Assembly: GCA_964587835.1 (NCBI GenBank)
Contig: CAZPMN010000007.1
Location: 50,400 to 114,399, forward strand
Length of the DNA stretch: 64,000 nt
From: Erginobacter sp964587835
Lineage (GTDB): Bacteria; Auribacterota; Erginobacteria; Erginobacterales; Erginobacteraceae
Direction of reading: 5' to 3'
In this document: positions 59,563-64,000 of the stretch, piece by piece
Numbering within the stretch: position 1 is the first letter of the stretch
Layout: every line of letters starts with the position of its first letter
The notes under the pieces: generated by a model
Seen by the model: only the letters and a program-made list of their open reading frames with translations
Database searches by the model: none
Told to the model about the DNA's origin: nothing
Translations under genes and position numbers: made by a program

Positions 59563-61254
59563 TTATGGGGAGGGCCGAATCCTGTAAATCTTCAACTCTT
59601 CGCCGGGGGTATCCTGATCCGGAACGAAAACCTGGATCTGCTCGCCCTTCTCATCCAGCCAACGGTAAAACTCCAGCCGCGATTGGTAGCGTTCGGGATA
59701 TCTTTTCTGGACCTGGGGATCCTGGTAAGTCCCGGCGGCGGAAGAGCTGGTCACTATGAATTCGTATTTCTCTTCTTCGAGTTGATCGACGTCGATTATC
59801 TCCCGAATCGAGATGGTCTTGGTGAAATATTTTTTATCCGGAGGATTCTCGATGAAATACTTCAGAGCAACCGACGGCTGCCCCTGGGACAGCCTCTCTT
59901 CAAGCAAGTCTTTCAATTCGTCTTCGCTTAAATTGTAGATCCAGTAATCCAGGACCGGGGTCAGCTTTAAATCGGGACCGCTGTAGCCCATCCTTTCCAC
60001 GGCGATTCTCGAGCCATAGGGGATATTCTTGAAGATCCATTCCTCCGCCAGGTTCTTGGTGGTCTTCATCCGGTTCCGGCGGCTGGATTCAAGGACAGTT
60101 TTCCCCGCCGGAACACTCAATAACAAGACAATAATCGTGAAGAGATAGTTGCGCCAATCGGATTTCCCTCGTTCCCCTCCCGTGAGATGATCGATGCAGT
60201 CGGCCCCGAGAAGCAGGCAAGCTGGGATGATCGGCAGGAGATAGCGGGACGCGGCAATTATCCCTTTTCCCATTACCAGGAAATAGACCAGGCAGGTTAT
60301 AGCCAGGATGATCCCTTCGCGATTTTTTCTTAGCAATACCCGGATAACCCCGGCGATAAACAACAGGTAAAGAGGCCAGCTCAAAGCCAGGGGAAAACCG
60401 GAGTTCAGATAATATATCCAGGAATTATTCTTTTCGATCCCCGGGTACACTTTCTCAAAACCCGCGGATATATTGCCCATATTCCCCGACGTATAAGTCC
60501 GAAAGTTTAAAACTATCCCGGGATTGGAAATGGTTAAGATGATTATGCAGCTTAGAAGAAGAAGCCAAGGCCCCCGCTGCCTGATCAACCACATCAAGCG
60601 GCCGACAACCCGCCCCGGCCGATCAGCCGCCGCCGAGTTCCCGGCCCCCTCCCAGAGATAACAGGCAACCGGGAAAAAAATAACCGCGCAGAAAACGCGT
60701 ATGGATACGGCCGCTCCCAGGGCCAGGCCCGCTAAGATATAATGGGAAACTCTCTTCTCCCGGATGGGCCGGTAGGAGAAATACATCGCCGCGATCACCA
60801 GGGCCATCGCCAGCGCCTGGCCGCGGGCAATCTGGGAGATCTCCACCGCGGCCGGGCAGACCGCCAGGAAGAATGCCGCCGCTAAAGCGGTTTTTTGGGA
60901 AAACAACCTTTTCCCCAGCAGGTAAAGGAAGGGGACGGCGGCGGTCCCCATCAGGGCTTCAAACAGGCGGCCGGCATAATAAAATACGTGCTGGTGGGAA
61001 AAGTAGGTTCCGATAAAGGCTTTCGGAGTGGTAAAGATGCCCAGGATCCAGCCCACGGCGTAAAACAGAGAATAGAAAACAAATAGGGCAATCCGGTGGA
61101 AATTTTGCGGGAGTTGGCCCGAGCCCAGGCCGAGAGAGTTATAGACGTGGTAAGCCTCATCGCCGTAGGAGTAATAATTGATCCCGTGAACCCGGAGGAA
61201 CAAGGCCATAGCGGTGATCAGGACTAGAAGGATGGTGGTGCGCTTAGAATTCAT
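59563..61254 (-). CDS. GT39/ArnT-like membrane glycosyltransferase
   Basis: The 563-residue protein begins with a hydrophobic segment, then INYYSYGDEAYHVYNSLGLGSG with Asp32-Glu33 of the GT-C external loop. About ten more hydrophobic segments reach residue 390, followed by a soluble C-terminal domain with IAVERMGYSGPDLKLTPVLDYW. The layout matches the 583-residue protein at 10.2 kb, including a closing IYRI-type end, so the two are probably distant paralogues. Donor is likely a polyprenyl-phosphate sugar. Confidence 0.83.
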   Translation of the reverse strand: MNSKRTTILLVLITAMALFLRVHGINYYSYGDEAYHVYNSLGLGSGQLPQNFHRIALFVFYSLFYAVGWILGIFTTPKAFIGTYFSHQHVFYYAGRLFEALMGTAAVPFLYLLGKRLFSQKTALAAAFFLAVCPAAVEISQIARGQALAMALVIAAMYFSYRPIREKRVSHYILAGLALGAAVSIRVFCAVIFFPVACYLWEGAGNSAAADRPGRVVGRLMWLIRQRGPWLLLLSCIIILTISNPGIVLNFRTYTSGNMGNISAGFEKVYPGIEKNNSWIYYLNSGFPLALSWPLYLLFIAGVIRVLLRKNREGIILAITCLVYFLVMGKGIIAASRYLLPIIPACLLLGADCIDHLTGGERGKSDWRNYLFTIIVLLLSVPAGKTVLESSRRNRMKTTKNLAEEWIFKNIPYGSRIAVERMGYSGPDLKLTPVLDYWIYNLSEDELKDLLEERLSQGQPSVALKYFIENPPDKKYFTKTISIREIIDVDQLEEEKYEFIVTSSSAAGTYQDPQVQKRYPERYQSRLEFYRWLDEKGEQIQVFVPDQDTPGEELKIYRIRPSP

Positions 61255-61280
61255 TCCAGTAATTCAATATACATTGCAGG

Positions 61281-61440
61281 ACCGTGAGCCGATTGTAATC
61301 GACTCACTTGTAGTATCGTCCTTCGTCTTCGCCCTTCGACAGGCTCAGGACTCTGCTTCCCTTCGACTACGCTCAGGATCTTCGACAGGACTTGTAGTAA
61401 ATGTAGTATCGCTTTGCTTGTATAACCTCCGCCTAGAAAC
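61281..61440. repeat. hairpin array with shared linkers, copy 3 (inverted) with CCCTTCGAC inserts
   Basis: A hairpin GTGAGCCGATT-gt-AATCGACTCAC (61284-61307) is followed by CTTGTAGTATCG, the reverse of the linker seen at 6165. Two CCCTTCGAC...CTCAGGA pieces (61332-61380) follow, then TGTAGTATCGCTTTGCTTG (61402-61420), the reverse of the head of copy 1. Confidence 0.65.
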
Positions 61441-61501
61441 CTTTTAGTTGGACCTGCCGACAATGACTAATTCTCCGGCAGCTTTTACCTGTCACACAGT
61501 T

Positions 61502-61715
61502 CGTCATTGCGAGCCCCGATTTATCGGGGCGAAGCAATCTCTCCTTATCCAGAGGGTTGAGATTGCTTCGTCGCTCCGCTCCTCGCAATGACAAGGTAAG
61601 GGACTCCTCGCAATGACAAGGTAAGGGACTCCTCGCAATGACAAGGTAAGGGGCTCCTCGCAATGACAAGGCAAGGGGCTCCTCGCAATACAGGTAAGGG
61701 GCTACTCGCAATGAC
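61502..61715. repeat. CATTGCGAG hairpin followed by 25-bp tandem copies of its right end
   Basis: A full hairpin (61503-61592) is followed by repeats of CCTCGCAATGACAAGGTAAG beginning at 61581, 61606, 61631, 61656 and 61681, exactly 25 bp apart, and a degenerate sixth near 61704. The 492-bp gap between 61255 and 61746 contains only repeats. Confidence 0.9.
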
Positions 61716-61746
61716 GCGCAAACCTATTTCGAGCTCTCCTTTGTAT

Positions 61747-62922
61747 CTATTCCCCGCTGAACAGGGCATCTATCTGGCCGGTGATTTTTTGCTTTTGCAC
61801 ATCCCGGGAGAAATATTTCTCGGCGGAGAGGCGGGCATTATGGCCCAATGAATTTCTCAACCCGGCGTCGCCGTACAGCCTCTCGATCTTCCCGGCCAAG
61901 TCCTGGTCATTATTCATCTCAAAAAATACGCCGTCTTCTCCATCCCGGACCAGTGAGAGGAGACCGGTTGCCCGGGAGGCGATAACCGGGAGGCCGCAGG
62001 CCATCGCTTCCATAACCGGAATCCCCAGTCCCTCCTCTTCCGAAGGGAGGACAAAGAGGTCGGCTGTTGCGTAGACATTCGGCAGTTTTTCATCAGCGAC
62101 AAAATCGATATACCTGACTCTTTCGGAGATCTTCAACTCCAGCGCCAGCGCCTCCAGGCCGGGCTTCAGCGGCCCCTGCCCCACCACCAGCAATTTGATC
62201 ACCTTCTCCCTGGTTCCGGCCAGGGCGCGGAGCAGGATATCAATCCTCTTCCTCCTCTGGGTCAGGTTGGCAACCGTCAGAATCAGGAAATCATCCCGGT
62301 CAATGCCAATCTCTTCCCGGATCTTACCGCCATCCAAGTCGGGGCGGAATTTATCCGTGTCCACGCCGCAGAGGAAAATCACCTCCGCCTCTTTTTTGGG
62401 GTTAAAGCGAGAGGCGACATCCCGAGCGTAATTGCTGATCGCGAAGCCTGCGTCCGCCCCATTCAGGATCATCCTGATCAGGGAGTTGAGCACCGGGATG
62501 CGGTAGAGGGTCAGATCCGTCCCGTATATCGTCATCAAAACCGGCTTCCGCAGCAGCCGGCCCGCCAGGAGCCCCATCAGTCCGGTGGGAAGGACGAAAT
62601 GGGCGTTGACCAGGTCACACTTCTCCTTGCGAACTACGGCAATGGTCTTCAGCAGCCCCGAGATCATATAGAGGGCCAGCCGGAATACCGGCAGCCTCTT
62701 GTATTCCACCAGCAGCTTATCGGAGAGGAAGGAGGGGAAACGATACACCTTGCAGCCGGCGGTTTCTTCGTACCGGAGACTTTTCCGGAAAACCCGGGGC
62801 GCGACTACCGCCACTTCATAGCGGTCGGAGAGCATCTCCACGTACCTGTTCATATAAAAGGCGCGGTTATCGCCTTCGAAGTGGGGGAATGAACAGGTGA
62901 CGATGCAGATTTTTTTCTTCAT
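61747..62922 (-). CDS. GT4 family glycosyltransferase
   Basis: From ATG 62922, which overlaps the upstream stop in ATGA, the product has 391 residues. KKICIVTCSFPHFEGDNRAFYMNRYVEML opens the acceptor domain, LVNAHFVLPTGLMGLLAGRLLRKPVLMTIYGTDLTLY follows, and the donor domain has LILTVANLTQRRKRIDILLRAL and SEEEGLGIPVMEAMACGLPVIASRATG. It is a retaining GT4 enzyme. The frame is open to 63270, but that extra part lies within the GT2 gene in another frame and is not credible. Confidence 0.88.
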   Translation of the reverse strand: MKKKICIVTCSFPHFEGDNRAFYMNRYVEMLSDRYEVAVVAPRVFRKSLRYEETAGCKVYRFPSFLSDKLLVEYKRLPVFRLALYMISGLLKTIAVVRKEKCDLVNAHFVLPTGLMGLLAGRLLRKPVLMTIYGTDLTLYRIPVLNSLIRMILNGADAGFAISNYARDVASRFNPKKEAEVIFLCGVDTDKFRPDLDGGKIREEIGIDRDDFLILTVANLTQRRKRIDILLRALAGTREKVIKLLVVGQGPLKPGLEALALELKISERVRYIDFVADEKLPNVYATADLFVLPSEEEGLGIPVMEAMACGLPVIASRATGLLSLVRDGEDGVFFEMNNDQDLAGKIERLYGDAGLRNSLGHNARLSAEKYFSRDVQKQKITGQIDALFSGE

Positions 62923-63893
62923 TCCGAACGTTTGGCGTTGCGGTCTTTCAGCTCCCGCTGAACGCGGAACATTTCCTTCTTCAGGACCCCGATCTGGTTG
63001 GCGATGAACCCGAAACTGAGCATATGAATGCCGCCCAATAGGAGAAGAATCATTAAAATGTAAAGCGGCCGGGTCGGGTTGAGAGTCCCCATATATCTCT
63101 GGACTACAAACAGGACTCCGAGAATCAGTCCGGCAACGAGCATAATGAAACCGGAAAATCCGAAGATGATCATCGGCTTCTGGTAAAAGGAAAAGGCCAG
63201 GTGACTGAAGATCAGCTTTCGAGAATGGAAATGTGATTTCCGCTGCTGGCCGTTGGGTTGCTTTTCCCACTTCAAGACCGCCGGAATTTCAATAACCCGG
63301 TATCCGAGGGCCAGGCACTTGGCGGCGATCTCCAGGTGGATTTCCTTGCGGTCCGACTCCAGAACCAGCGAATCAATTACCTCCCGCCGGTAGCCCCGGG
63401 TCATTCCGCTGATCATCGTCAACCCGCCGGGCACGGCAAAAGTCAGGAGTTTATTCCCGAAACGACTGAGGAAAGCCCGCTTGAAAGGGATATTCTCCAG
63501 CCTCCCCCCCTTCTTATAAGGCGAGGCGATCACCACGTCCGAGTTGGTCGTTATCAGAGCATCATATAATTTCGGCACTATCTCCGATCCCCAGGAGAGG
63601 TCGGATTCGGTGGTGATTATGTACTTTCCCCGGGCGAGGTTGAATCCCTGCCGAAGAGCGTAACCCCTTCCCCGGTTCGCCGGATAAGTTATGACCTCCA
63701 GACGAGGTTCATTCCGGCTGATCTCTTTGACGAGTTCCAGGGTGTTATCGGTACTCCCGTCATCAACCAGAATCAATTCCCAATCCACTTCCAGTCTTTT
63801 CAATTCACCGACTAAACGCTCCGCATTACGCGCGATGCCGGAGGATTCGTTGTACATCGGAGCAACCACGGAAATATCTATCTTCTTTTTCAT
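62919..63893 (-). CDS. GT2 glycosyltransferase, polyprenyl-phosphate type, with C-terminal membrane segments
   Basis: The 324-residue product has DISVVAPMYNESSGIARNAERL (6-27), LILVDDGSTDNTLELV (40-55), RGRGYALRQGFNLARG (74-89) and the metal-binding ESD at 96-98. Two C-terminal hydrophobic segments (about 242-266 and 277-296) follow, as in GtrB-like or DPM1-like enzymes that make polyprenyl-phosphate sugars. It could feed the GT39-like protein encoded downstream at 59.6 kb. It precedes the GT4 gene with a four-base overlap. The 107 bp to the window edge show nothing recognisable. Confidence 0.88.
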   Translation of the reverse strand: MKKKIDISVVAPMYNESSGIARNAERLVGELKRLEVDWELILVDDGSTDNTLELVKEISRNEPRLEVITYPANRGRGYALRQGFNLARGKYIITTESDLSWGSEIVPKLYDALITTNSDVVIASPYKKGGRLENIPFKRAFLSRFGNKLLTFAVPGGLTMISGMTRGYRREVIDSLVLESDRKEIHLEIAAKCLALGYRVIEIPAVLKWEKQPNGQQRKSHFHSRKLIFSHLAFSFYQKPMIIFGFSGFIMLVAGLILGVLFVVQRYMGTLNPTRPLYILMILLLLGGIHMLSFGFIANQIGVLKKEMFRVQRELKDRNAKRSE

Positions 63894-64000
63894 AACTGTT
63901 TAACAGGGACGTATGGATTATTTGGCAGGGCAATATGCCCTAATATTTAATACCGTTCAAAAGTTGATGCCTGCTTGAAAAAAAAGTGCCCGCTCCTTTA

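Noticed and set aside
62923..63270. N-terminal extension of the GT4 protein
   Set aside because: It lies entirely within the upstream GT2 gene in another frame, and the ATGA overlap with MKKKICIV gives a normal GT4 start.

Overview
This window looks like a piece of a metagenome-assembled genome. It contains a 100-N scaffold gap and many dispersed palindromic repeats. The organism is a diderm (Gram-negative-type) bacterium: there is an LpxA fragment for lipid A, a heptose-activating enzyme, LysM/L,D-transpeptidase and M48 lipoproteins, and a Wzm/Wzt polysaccharide exporter. Most of the sequence is GC-rich, with more AT-rich patches around 36.8-38.5 kb and parts of 43-50 kb. I cannot name the phylum. 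The gene set and repeats fit an uncultured candidate phylum better than a familiar proteobacterium.

Layout. 0-4 kb: the start of lpxA behind three tandem paralogues of a predicted nucleotidyltransferase. 4-10 kb: an L,D-transpeptidase lipoprotein, a cloverleaf-forming repeat, an M48 lipoprotein, two GT2 glycosyltransferases, a vapBC toxin-antitoxin pair and a radical SAM protein. 10-17.3 kb: two GT39-like membrane glycosyltransferases, a polysaccharide deacetylase, a RAYT transposase with its REP palindromes, a methyltransferase and a small membrane protein. 17.7-26.8 kb: a 1010-aa secreted beta-propeller protein, a sugar epimerase, the scaffold gap, a fused heptose-1-phosphate nucleotidyltransferase/phosphatase, and three acyltransferases.

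26.8-61.3 kb is a long, almost entirely minus-strand surface-polysaccharide locus. Its centre (36.9-43.0 kb) is a phosphonate pathway: PEP mutase fused to a nucleotidyltransferase, phosphonopyruvate decarboxylase, an iron alcohol dehydrogenase that could reduce phosphonoacetaldehyde to 2-hydroxyethylphosphonate, a second nucleotidyltransferase, and a CDP-alcohol phosphotransferase. Next comes a sulfation module (sulfotransferase, CysD, CysN-CysC). Around these are GT2/GT4 glycosyltransferases, two FkbM methyltransferases, oxidoreductases, a DegT aminotransferase, an ATP-grasp ligase, and Wzm/Wzt with a GbsR/MarR-like regulator. The simplest reading is a cell-surface glycan decorated with both a phosphonate and sulfate and exported by the ABC transporter.

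61.3-64 kb holds a repeat-rich spacer and a GT4/GT2 pair.

At least six repeat families are present: CATTGCGAG elements, GTAGCGCAGGGCT palindromes, RAYT REPs, hairpin arrays with a shared linker, octamer arrays around a 19-bp core, and a GCAAAGA/cloverleaf element. Several end exactly at gene ends and supply stop codons or C-terminal residues. One octamer array fuses in frame to the start of wzt, and two others bracket a four-helix-bundle (S23/IVP) gene.
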